This document shows positions 1 to 4,757 of a stretch of 6,167 bases of DNA, one piece after another. Numbering within the stretch: the first letter of the stretch is position 1; the number at the start of each line of letters is the position of its first letter. The stretch comes from JASHVB01 sp049522565 (GTDB lineage Bacteria > Pseudomonadota > Alphaproteobacteria > Acetobacterales > Acetobacteraceae). The notes below the pieces were generated by a model. It ran no database searches. It saw only the letters and a list, made by a program, of their open reading frames with translations, and was not told the DNA's origin. The DNA lies in contig JBEKNT010000439.1 of the NCBI GenBank assembly GCA_049522565.1, positions 1 to 6,167 on the forward strand. Direction: 5' to 3'. The position numbers were made by a program, and so were the translations under genes.

Positions 1-106
1 GTCCAAACACTCCAAGTGAAGGGTCCCAAGGGCTACGCCCTTGGCGGGGATCCAATGGGGCAGCGCCCCTTGGTGGGGTCCAGGGCAGAGCCCTGGCCTT
101 GCTGCG
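1..106. repeat. Array of three tandem GC-rich hairpins downstream of the MFS gene
   Basis: Three short palindromes follow one another at a 26-28 base period. The first has stems 26-33 and 37-44 (CCAAGGGC / GCCCTTGG, loop TAC). The second has stems 52-61 and 65-73 (CCAA-T-GGGGC / GCCCCTTGG, one bulged T, loop AGC). The third has stems 80-86 and 90-96 (CCAGGGC / GCCCTGG, loop AGA). G-rich spacers ending in TCC precede each hairpin. The array begins immediately past the transporter stop codon, so on the minus strand it forms the 3' end of that mRNA and may terminate or stabilise it. No T-run follows, so it is not a textbook intrinsic terminator. Similar hairpin strings are, from memory, common dispersed intergenic repeats in GC-rich alphaproteobacteria; copy number in this genome is unknown. 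Confidence 0.75.
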
Positions 107-1363
107 TTACGCGATGGCCCTCACACCGAAATCCGCCACGTCGATCGGCTTGCCCGGCACCATGAACACATACACCGCGGCGCAGGCCAGCCCGAGGCTG
201 GCGCTGAACAGCAGCGCGGGAACGAAACTCCCGGTGTCCTGCACGATAAATCCGGTAATCGCCGGTGCCAGCGCGCCACCGATATAGCCGCCGCAGTTCT
301 GGATCGAGCCCAGCGACGCAGTGCAATGCCGCGGTGCCGCGACGCTGGCGAGTGCCCAGCACATCGCCCCGGCCATGCCATTGAATGCCAGCGCGGTGGA
401 CACCGCGATGACCGCGACCAGGGTGCTCGGCGTCAAGGCCGTAACGATCGTGAAGGCGGCCATCCCGGTCAGCCCGATCACCACCGGGATCTTGCAACTG
501 TTGATCGGCGATACGCCACGCGCCGCCAGGCGGTCGGTCAGCCAGCCGGCGCCAACACTGCCCGATACCCCGCAGGCGAACGGAATCGCGGCGACCCAGC
601 CGGTCTTGGCGATGCTCATGTGGCGTTCGATTTCGAGGTAGCCGGGCAGCCAGGCCTGATAGACCCAGCCCATGTAAACCTCGCCGAAGAACCCCAGCAC
701 CATGCCCCAGGTCGCGCGGTAGGCGAACAGCACGCCGTCCGCCAGGTAGGCGTTCTCATCCTCGGTCAGCGCAACCTCGCGCGGCTCGCGATACACCGCG
801 TACCACAGGATCGCGACGCCGATGCCGACGCCGCCCATGATGATGAACATCCAGCGCCAGCCGAAGGCGAGCATCAGCACGGTGAGCAATGGTGGCGCAA
901 TGGCGGGGCCGAGCTTGGAGCCGCAAAGGCCGATGCCGGTGGGCAGGCCGCGTTCGCGCACGTTGAACCAGTCGCGCACCACGCGCACCAGGCCGGAGAA
1001 TTGCGGCGACTCTCCCATGCCGAGGAAGACGCGCGCGACGACGAACTGCCAGAAGCCGCCGACCAGTCCGCCGCCTGCCTGGGCGAGCGACCAGATGAAA
1101 ATACCCAGGCCCAGCAGCTTGCGCGGGCCGATCCGGTCGACCAGTGCGCCGGCGGGAAGCTGGAATGCGGCATAGGCCCAAAGAAAGGCCGACAACAGCA
1201 ACCCCATGTCGGCGATCGACAGCCCGAGGTCATGGCGAATCAGCGGGTTAGCCACGGCGAGAGTGGAACGATCCACATAGTTCACCGCGCAGCCCAGTAC
1301 CAGTAGCGCAACCGAGCCGCGTTGGATGCGTTTGAGGCGCGGCGAGGCGCTGACGGCGGCCAT
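107..1363 (-). CDS. MFS transporter, anion:cation symporter (ACS) type
   Basis: A 418-residue inner-membrane secondary transporter of the major facilitator superfamily. The pattern resembles the ACS family (sugar acids, aromatic acids and other organic anions, usually with H+); the substrate cannot be read from sequence. Visible marks are a TM1 motif NYVDRSTLAVANP (residues 28-40), the MFS motif A loop GALVDRIGPRKLL (72-84) between TM2 and TM3, the TM4 segment RVFLGMGESPQFSG (111-124), a charged central loop around 191-208, and the second-half motif A-like loop WLTDRLAARG (274-283). About twelve hydrophobic segments and the length fit a complete protein. The start at 1363 is chosen over an upstream one because GAGGAG lies 7 bases before the ATG (1371-1376) and the upstream extension is arginine/proline-rich non-family sequence. 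It lies downstream of two AraC-type regulator genes on the same strand, which suggests inducible uptake. Confidence 0.93.
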   Translation of the reverse strand: MAAVSASPRLKRIQRGSVALLVLGCAVNYVDRSTLAVANPLIRHDLGLSIADMGLLLSAFLWAYAAFQLPAGALVDRIGPRKLLGLGIFIWSLAQAGGGLVGGFWQFVVARVFLGMGESPQFSGLVRVVRDWFNVRERGLPTGIGLCGSKLGPAIAPPLLTVLMLAFGWRWMFIIMGGVGIGVAILWYAVYREPREVALTEDENAYLADGVLFAYRATWGMVLGFFGEVYMGWVYQAWLPGYLEIERHMSIAKTGWVAAIPFACGVSGSVGAGWLTDRLAARGVSPINSCKIPVVIGLTGMAAFTIVTALTPSTLVAVIAVSTALAFNGMAGAMCWALASVAAPRHCTASLGSIQNCGGYIGGALAPAITGFIVQDTGSFVPALLFSASLGLACAAVYVFMVPGKPIDVADFGVRAIA

Positions 1364-1377
1364 GGTCGTTCTCCTCG

Positions 1378-1398
1378 GTCGGGGTGATGACCCCCGAC
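1378..1398. promoter_or_regulatory. Inverted repeat in the MFS gene leader
   Basis: A perfect 7-bp inverted repeat, GTCGGGG (1378-1384) and CCCCGAC (1392-1398) with a 7-base loop, lies just upstream of the transporter's Shine-Dalgarno sequence (1371-1376). In the mRNA it would form a hairpin one base before the ribosome site; as DNA it could be a dimeric-protein site. Its function is not known. Confidence 0.4.
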
Positions 1399-1414
1399 GC
1401 CTGCGTTTCTTGTG

Positions 1415-1445
1415 ATAGTGTGCGCCTGGCTCCTGTGACGGTCGA
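1415..1445 (-). promoter_or_regulatory. Weak candidate promoter for the MFS gene
   Basis: Read on the minus strand, CACTAT (1420-1415) resembles a -10 element and TCGACC (1445-1440) shares four of six bases with TTGACA, but the spacing of 19 is long. This would give a leader of about 45 bases. The match is weak, as expected for a promoter that needs an activator, and chance cannot be excluded. Confidence 0.2.
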
Positions 1446-1470
1446 GGCGTCCGGCGCCTCTCGTGAGGCG
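1444..1470. promoter_or_regulatory. Overlapping alternative hairpins upstream of the MFS gene
   Basis: The word GAGGCG occurs at 1444-1449 and 1465-1470 with its complement CGCCTC between them at 1455-1460. The central word can pair with either flank (loops of 5 and 4 bases), giving two mutually exclusive stems. The segment overlaps or precedes the candidate transporter promoter, so it may lie outside the transcript and act, if at all, as a protein site. Confidence 0.3.
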
Positions 1471-1615
1471 GACTGCCCCAGCAACCTTGGCCAGCAGGGC
1501 TGCTATTTGCGCATGGCAACGAAGCGCGGCGTCAACGGACGGTACGGCACCGGCGTTTGGCCCCGGGCGATAAGCGTCGCAGTGGCACTCCGGGCCAGAA
1601 CGCCAGGCTCCGCAA

Positions 1616-1635
1616 CGGAGTTACTTCCGGTTGCG
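1616..1635. promoter_or_regulatory. Operator-like site upstream of the MFS gene
   Basis: The site GGAG-N4-TTCC followed by GGTTGCG matches the first 22-bp repeat at 2831-2852 in 15 of 20 aligned bases (1616-1635 against 2832-2851). It lies about 250 bp before the transporter start and just past the first regulator's stop codon. It may be a binding site for one of the two AraC-type regulators. Only one copy is seen and the distance is large, so confidence is low. Confidence 0.25.
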
Positions 1636-1667
1636 CACAGGATCGTGTTCCGTCCAGCCCAGGCGGG

Positions 1668-2621
1668 TCAGCAACGATGCTCTGTCCGTGGTGCCGCGCG
1701 CAGGTCGCCCGGCGACATGCCGAACGCGGCCTGGAACGCGCGGTAGAATCCGGACAGGCTGCTGAACCCCCAGGCAAAGGCGATGTCGGTCACCGCGCGC
1801 GCCGGGTTGCTGAGCAATGCCGTCCGGCATTCCGCCAGCCGGCGCCGCAGCACGTAGCGGGCGAAGCTGGTGCCGGTCGGTTCGAACAACGCATGCAGCG
1901 TGCGGACCGAGATGCCCAGCGACGACGCCACGCTGGCGGGCGACAGATCCGGATCGGCGAGATGCCGGACAATGTATTGCTTGGCTTCGACCAACCGGCC
2001 GGTGCGCACCGCGTCCGGCTGTTCATCGGCCACCGCACCGCAGGCGATACCGATCAGCCGGGCCAGCGTGTCGGTGACCGGACCCATGGTCGGCTCGGGG
2101 ATGCTGTCCCAGTTCTGCGTCAAGGCATCGAGATAGCTGCCGGCCAGCGCCTCGACCCCGCTGCGGCCGGACAGCCGCATCACGCTCAGAGGCGCCTGGG
2201 TGGGCAGATGCGGTTCGAGCAACGTCTTCGGCACCAGCCAGGATTCGTCGCTGTAGCGGTCGGCCGGCACCGCCTTGAACAAGGCGTCGGCGTCGGCGAT
2301 CAGCAGGTCGCCGGTCGCGCTGATCACCTCCTGGCCGGCGATGCTGAAGCGGACGCCGGCGCTGTATTCGCGATAGACCCGGTAGCCGTGCCATTGCCGG
2401 TAGGCGATCTCGTGGCTCTGGCGGGTGGCGTGAAAGCCGTCCGAGTCGAAGCTGCAATTCAGCAATGGCCCGCTGGAGCGGGCTGAAAACCGCGCCCGGA
2501 ACGGTCCCGTCGCGTCCGGCATCGGCCGCGCCGTGATCGCCAGGGTATTGAAGACCGTGGCGTTCCATGCCTCCAGGCGGTCCCGTTCCGGCAGGTCGTC
2601 CGTGGTCAGGTGAAGCCGCAT
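1668..2621 (-). CDS. AraC-family transcriptional regulator (proximal paralog)
   Basis: A 317-residue cytoplasmic DNA-binding regulator. The C-terminal AraC domain has two helix-turn-helix units: first at about 227-247 (LSPASVASSLGISVRTLHAL), second at about 277-299, inside the family signature region with AFAWGFSSLSGFYRAFQ and ending GMSP (301-304). The N-terminal 200 residues resemble the AraC-binding-like sensory domain of FeaR-type regulators; the ligand is unknown. The start at 2621 is preferred over a longer frame because residues from MRLH onward align without gaps to the neighbouring paralog (MQFH), and GAGGG lies 10 bases upstream (2632-2636). Identity to the paralog rises from about 39% (residues 1-100) to 82% (201-300). 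As the closer of the two regulators it is the best candidate activator of the transporter gene; that link is inferred. Confidence 0.93.
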   Translation of the reverse strand: MRLHLTTDDLPERDRLEAWNATVFNTLAITARPMPDATGPFRARFSARSSGPLLNCSFDSDGFHATRQSHEIAYRQWHGYRVYREYSAGVRFSIAGQEVISATGDLLIADADALFKAVPADRYSDESWLVPKTLLEPHLPTQAPLSVMRLSGRSGVEALAGSYLDALTQNWDSIPEPTMGPVTDTLARLIGIACGAVADEQPDAVRTGRLVEAKQYIVRHLADPDLSPASVASSLGISVRTLHALFEPTGTSFARYVLRRRLAECRTALLSNPARAVTDIAFAWGFSSLSGFYRAFQAAFGMSPGDLRAAPRTEHRC

Positions 2622-2813
2622 GCGGTTCGAACCCTCGCGAATACGGCCATCGGCCGCACAACTGCGCGCGTGGCCGAGGATCGGTGACGGTCGGAAGAAG
2701 CGGATCAGCGGGACGCTCGCCCCAGCTTGCGGGCCTGTTCGACCGGCGGCATCAAGCTGATGGGTGCAACGTCTGCCTGCGCCCGTCCGAGCCGTGCCCA
2801 GCCACGGTGTTGC

Positions 2814-2842
2814 AATATGGGCACGACCGAGCGGAATCGCTT
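2814..2842 (-). promoter_or_regulatory. Candidate promoter of the proximal AraC gene
   Basis: On the minus strand CATATT (2819-2814) matches the -10 consensus in four of six bases. With 17-base spacing the -35 hexamer would fall at 2837-2842, where there is no good -35 match but where the first 22-bp direct repeat sits. A poor -35 covered by an activator site is the usual layout for AraC-type activated promoters. The leader to the start codon would be about 185 bases, which is long. Confidence 0.35.
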
Positions 2843-2874
2843 CCACTTGCGTGCGGAATCGGTTCCAGTTCAGT
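2831..2874. promoter_or_regulatory. Two 22-bp direct repeats, probable AraC-type operator
   Basis: Bases 2831-2852 and 2853-2874 are adjacent direct repeats, 18 of 22 identical. Each contains GCGGAATC then a GGAA-N4-TTCC core (2833-2844 and 2855-2866). A 22-base period is close to two helical turns, so both copies face the same side of the DNA, as in classical AraC half-sites. The repeats end 210 bp upstream of the proximal regulator and overlap its candidate -35, which suggests autoregulation or control by the distal paralog. The binding protein is inferred. Confidence 0.5.
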
Positions 2875-2952
2875 GCAACAAGGTCAGGAGCTCTGTCCGA
2901 TGAGCAACGCCGCGCGCAGGCCACGCGCCAACGCTTTGCCGTTCCCCGCAGG

Positions 2953-3903
2953 TCAGGAGGGGCAAGCGGCCCGCGTGCCGCGCAATTCGCTCGGTGACAT
3001 GCCGAACGCGGCCTGGAAGGCGCGGTAGAAGCCGGACAGGCTGCTGAATCCCCAGGCGAAGGCAATGTCGATGACCGGGCGTGTGGGGCTGGCCAGCAGC
3101 GCGGCCCGGCATTCCTCCAGCCGCCGGCGCAGTACGTAGCGGGCGAAGCTGGTGCCGGTCGGTTCGAACAATCCGTGCAGCGTGCGGACCGAGACGCTCA
3201 GTGCCGCCGCTACCCGGGCGGGCGACAGATCGGGATCCGCGAGATGGCGGTCGATGTGCTGCCTGGCCTCGACCAGCCGGCCCGCGCGCACCGCCCCCGG
3301 CTGCTGCGCCGCCGCTGCGCCGCAGGCGATGCCGATCAGCCGGGCCAGTGTCTCAGCGACCGGCCCCATGGCCGCCTCGGACAGGCTGTCCCAGTTCCGC
3401 GTCACGGCGTCGAGATAGCCGGCGGCGAGCGCCTCCACGCCGCTGCGGCCCGACAGTATCACCGCAAGTGGCCGCCCCACCGCGGGCAGATGCGGCTCAA
3501 GCAATGCCTTCGGCAGGAGCCACATCTCGAGCAGGTAGCCGTCGCGCGGCTGCGTCTCGAACGGCAGGTCGGTATCGTAGACGACCAGGTCGCCGGTGCG
3601 GGTGACGCCCTCCATGTTTGCGAGCCGGAACCACGCCCCGGCGCTGGCTTCGCGGTAGATCCGGTAGCCGTCCGGCGGCCGTTCCGCGCTGCTCCGTGCG
3701 CGGTGAGCGATGCGGTGCGTATCCGCCTTCGCGCTGAGGGTCACCAGGGACCCGCTCGAACGGCCGGATAGCTTCCCGCGGAATGGCCGCGCAGCGTGAG
3801 GCAATGGCTCAGCCTCCAGGCCGAGCCTGGCGTGTATCGCGTCTGCCCAGACCGCGAAGCGGTCCCGTTCGGCGACGCTGTCGGTGGAGACATGAAACTG
3901 CAT
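2953..3903 (-). CDS. AraC-family transcriptional regulator (distal paralog)
   Basis: A 316-residue regulator colinear with its neighbour, with no gap needed over about 310 residues (about 187 identities by hand count). It has the same FeaR-like N-terminal sensory domain and the same C-terminal double helix-turn-helix: first at about 227-247 (LSPARVAAALSVSVRTLHGL), second at 277-299, with identical AFAWGFSSLSGFYRAFQAAF (281-300). Blocks PKxLLEPHLP (131-140), SGRSGVEALA (151-160) and TSFARYVLRR (251-260) are near-identical in both. The N-terminal 100 residues diverge most, so the two proteins probably read different signals or partners but may recognise similar DNA. AGGGAC lies 7 bases before the ATG (3911-3916). 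Only the last six or seven residues cannot be aligned to the paralog. The target genes are unknown; the downstream regulator and transporter are the obvious candidates. Confidence 0.93.
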   Translation of the reverse strand: MQFHVSTDSVAERDRFAVWADAIHARLGLEAEPLPHAARPFRGKLSGRSSGSLVTLSAKADTHRIAHRARSSAERPPDGYRIYREASAGAWFRLANMEGVTRTGDLVVYDTDLPFETQPRDGYLLEMWLLPKALLEPHLPAVGRPLAVILSGRSGVEALAAGYLDAVTRNWDSLSEAAMGPVAETLARLIGIACGAAAAQQPGAVRAGRLVEARQHIDRHLADPDLSPARVAAALSVSVRTLHGLFEPTGTSFARYVLRRRLEECRAALLASPTRPVIDIAFAWGFSSLSGFYRAFQAAFGMSPSELRGTRAACPS

Positions 3904-4031
3904 GGAGTCTGTCCCTGGCGGATTCCGGTGATGCGTCGCCGCGTGGTCTCGCGTGGCGGCAGACTAATGGATCGGCTGGTCAACGGAAGTGACGAAGCTC
4001 ACAAGGGCTGTCCCGCTTGGGCGAGCAGGCT

Positions 4032-4053
4032 CCGTCCGGGTATCCGCGGACGG
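4032..4053. repeat. 7-bp inverted repeat
   Basis: CCGTCCG (4032-4038) and CGGACGG (4047-4053) form a perfect 7-bp stem with an 8-base loop. It is the first of four stems in the divergent region. It could be an operator or an RNA hairpin; no further evidence distinguishes these. Confidence 0.4.
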
Positions 4054-4066
4054 TGTCGCGGGATGG

Positions 4067-4100
4067 CCCACAGGCTGACGCGAGTGGGGGTTCCTGTGGG
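4067..4100. repeat. 8-bp inverted repeat
   Basis: CCCACAGG (4067-4074) and CCTGTGGG (4093-4100) are perfect complements across an 18-base loop. The arms are the least G/C-biased of the four stems and so the least likely to pair by composition alone. Protein site or RNA stem cannot be distinguished. Confidence 0.4.
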
Positions 4101-4109
4101 CGCGCAGCG

Positions 4110-4135
4110 CGTTACCGCGGCGGGGTCGGGTAACG
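4110..4135. promoter_or_regulatory. Operator-like inverted repeat CGTTACC-N12-GGTAACG
   Basis: Perfect 7-bp arms at 4110-4116 and 4129-4135 are separated by 12 bases, an arm spacing of about two helical turns (19 bp start to start) as is common for dimeric repressors. The A/T-containing arms stand out from the GC-rich surroundings. The binding protein is unknown. Confidence 0.35.
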
Positions 4136-4190
4136 TCGCACCAGAGGCACAGATGAATCCGACATGCGCATCGCCGGATGAGTGACCCGG

Positions 4191-4215
4191 CCGGCGCGGT
4201 GTGCCGCCGCGCCGG
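4191..4215. repeat. 9-bp GC-only hairpin
   Basis: CCGGCGCGG (4191-4199) and CCGCGCCGG (4207-4215) form a perfect 9-bp stem with loop TGTGCCG. It is the most stable stem of the cluster. No T-run follows on either strand, so it is not a typical terminator. Confidence 0.4.
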
Positions 4216-4377
4216 CGGACGGCAATCCGTCGCGGGACTGCCCGCATCTCGCCCGGCGCCGCGGCCGCGGCCGACGCAAACTTGAAGCGTTGCGGCAATC
4301 TCGCAAAACAACCGCCACCTTCCCGCCCGAGTTGATCCCGATACAAGCAGCGTCAACCCCGGCAGGAGACGGCTCGG

Positions 4378-4563
4378 ATGGCAATCCCCACGCTACATGC
4401 ACCGACCGAAACCGCTCCGATCACCGGGACTTATGAGCTGCTGAATCCGGGCGGCGTGGACTGCGCGCAGGTGCGGGTGCCGGTGTTCCAAGGAACCGCT
4501 TTCCCGCCGGTCCCGCCGGGTTGGCTGTGGCGCCTGGCTGGCACAAGGCTGCCTCCGGACTAG
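4378..4563 (+). CDS. Small hypothetical protein (61 aa)
   Basis: A 61-residue ORF starting MAIPTLHAPTETAPITG. A clear Shine-Dalgarno AGGAG (4364-4368) lies 9 bases before the ATG, which is the main reason to call it. The product has no signal peptide or membrane segment; it is rich in proline and glycine, with a TGTYELLNPGG block (residues 16-26), then VRVPVFQGTAFPPVPPGWLWRL (33-54, quoted loosely as a V-rich strand, G-x-x-FPP, and a W-L-W end). The order GxY, GG, then G-x-x-(F/L)PP-x-x-x-G-x-x-W recalls small YjzC-like proteins, but this is only a resemblance in layout. It ends 28 bases before a strong stem-loop, so it may be its own short transcript. It is not the hisS start region, which is 194 bases further on. 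Function is unknown. Confidence 0.55.
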   Translation: MAIPTLHAPTETAPITGTYELLNPGGVDCAQVRVPVFQGTAFPPVPPGWLWRLAGTRLPPD

Positions 4564-4590
4564 CCTGGCGCGCGGGATTGCAAACATCTC

Positions 4591-4624
4591 GGTGACGCGT
4601 CCGACGGGCGCCGTCGGCGTCACC
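4591..4624 (+). terminator. Strong stem-loop after the small ORF
   Basis: GGTGACG (4591-4597) pairs with CGTCACC (4618-4624), and within it CCGACG (4601-4606) pairs with CGTCGG (4612-4617) around loop GGCGC, with one 3-base bulge (CGT, 4598-4600). This gives 13 base pairs. It begins 28 bases past the small ORF's stop codon, a sensible terminator position, but there is no T-run. It could instead be a structured part of the hisS leader. Confidence 0.45.
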
Positions 4625-4722
4625 AGCGGCGCAGAGTGAGGCGCGACATTCAATCGAGAGTTCGTTGGCCTCGCATCGCACCGTCGCGCCGCCGCCTTGC
4701 TTCTGAAGGCCGGACGGCTACT

Positions 4723-4737
4723 TTCCGGACTTCCGGA
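4723..4737 (+). promoter_or_regulatory. Repeated TTCCGGA in the hisS leader
   Basis: TTCCGGA occurs twice (4723-4729 and 4731-4737), and TCCGG / CCGGA (4724-4728 with 4733-4737) can fold into a small hairpin. It lies about 20 bases before the GTG start, next to the only purine-rich stretch, so it might influence initiation. This is a weak call. Confidence 0.25.
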
Positions 4738-4757
4738 ACAGAGCCCCAGCAACTCAC

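Larger units (their letters stand above)
1364..1667. other. Intergenic leader between first AraC gene and MFS gene
   Basis: No convincing gene lies in these 304 bases; the open frames here run on from neighbouring genes and lack coding character. On the minus strand the region should hold the end of the regulator transcript and the promoter and leader of the transporter. It contains the inverted repeats, weak promoter-like sequence and operator-like site listed separately. A weak hairpin (CTCCG / CGGAG around 1608-1620) lies after the regulator stop but has no T-run, so no clear terminator is seen. Confidence 0.6.
2622..2952. other. Intergenic region between the two AraC genes
   Basis: These 331 bases carry no supportable gene. 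On the minus strand they contain the end of the distal regulator transcript and the probable promoter of the proximal regulator. The notable content is a pair of direct repeats (2831-2874), a -10-like element (2814-2819) and flanking inverted words TGTTGCA (2808-2814) and TGCAACA (2874-2880). No T-rich intrinsic terminator follows the distal gene. Bases 2889-2898 and 2908-2919 match the C-terminal coding end of the proximal paralog, apparently a footprint of the duplication. Confidence 0.6.
3904..4377. other. Divergent intergenic region rich in inverted repeats
   Basis: No supportable gene lies in these 474 bases; the short open frames here look like read-through of GC-rich non-coding sequence. 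It separates the minus-strand distal regulator from the plus-strand small ORF, so both promoters should be here. A TTGACC word on the minus strand (3980-3975) is -35-like but no matching -10 follows at normal spacing. On the plus strand TTGAAG (4282-4287) is -35-like, again with a poor -10. Four good inverted repeats are clustered between 4032 and 4215 and are listed separately. No known riboswitch class was recognised. Confidence 0.55.
4564..4757 (+). other. hisS upstream region
   Basis: These 194 bases hold no gene and should include the hisS promoter and leader. TTGCTT (4698-4703) is a weak -35-like word, but nothing at 17-base spacing resembles a -10. An in-frame stop (TGA at 4704-4706) with no ATG after it limits hisS to the GTG at 4758. 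No Shine-Dalgarno match is convincing; GGAACAGAG (4735-4743) is the nearest purine-rich stretch and is rather far from the start. Confidence 0.5.

Noticed and set aside
41..1306. Long plus-strand open frame (421 codons) across the transporter gene
   Set aside because: It is antisense to a well-supported MFS gene and its product is a low-complexity mix of Arg, Ala, Gly, Gln and His with no domain; long antisense frames are expected in GC-rich DNA.
1364..1519. N-terminal extension of the MFS gene to base 1519
   Set aside because: GAGGAG lies 7 bases before the ATG at 1363, and the 52 extra residues are Arg/Pro-rich with no membrane character.
1557..2486. Plus-strand open frame (309 codons) across the first AraC gene, with a similar one in the second (3175-3771)
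   Set aside because: The resemblance between the two frames follows from the DNA similarity of the AraC paralogs on the other strand; neither has protein-like features.
2622..3065. N-terminal extension of the proximal AraC gene to base 3065
   Set aside because: The extra 148 residues overlap the distal gene, are not family-like, and the paralog alignment and ribosome site both support the start at 2621.
4182..4436. 84-codon plus-strand frame overlapping the small ORF
   Set aside because: It has no ribosome site, an arginine-rich composition, and overlaps the better-supported ORF at 4378 in another frame.
4564..4757. T-box or histidine leader peptide before hisS
   Set aside because: No T-box sequence and no short ORF with a run of His codons is visible; T-box control of hisS is also not typical of proteobacteria.
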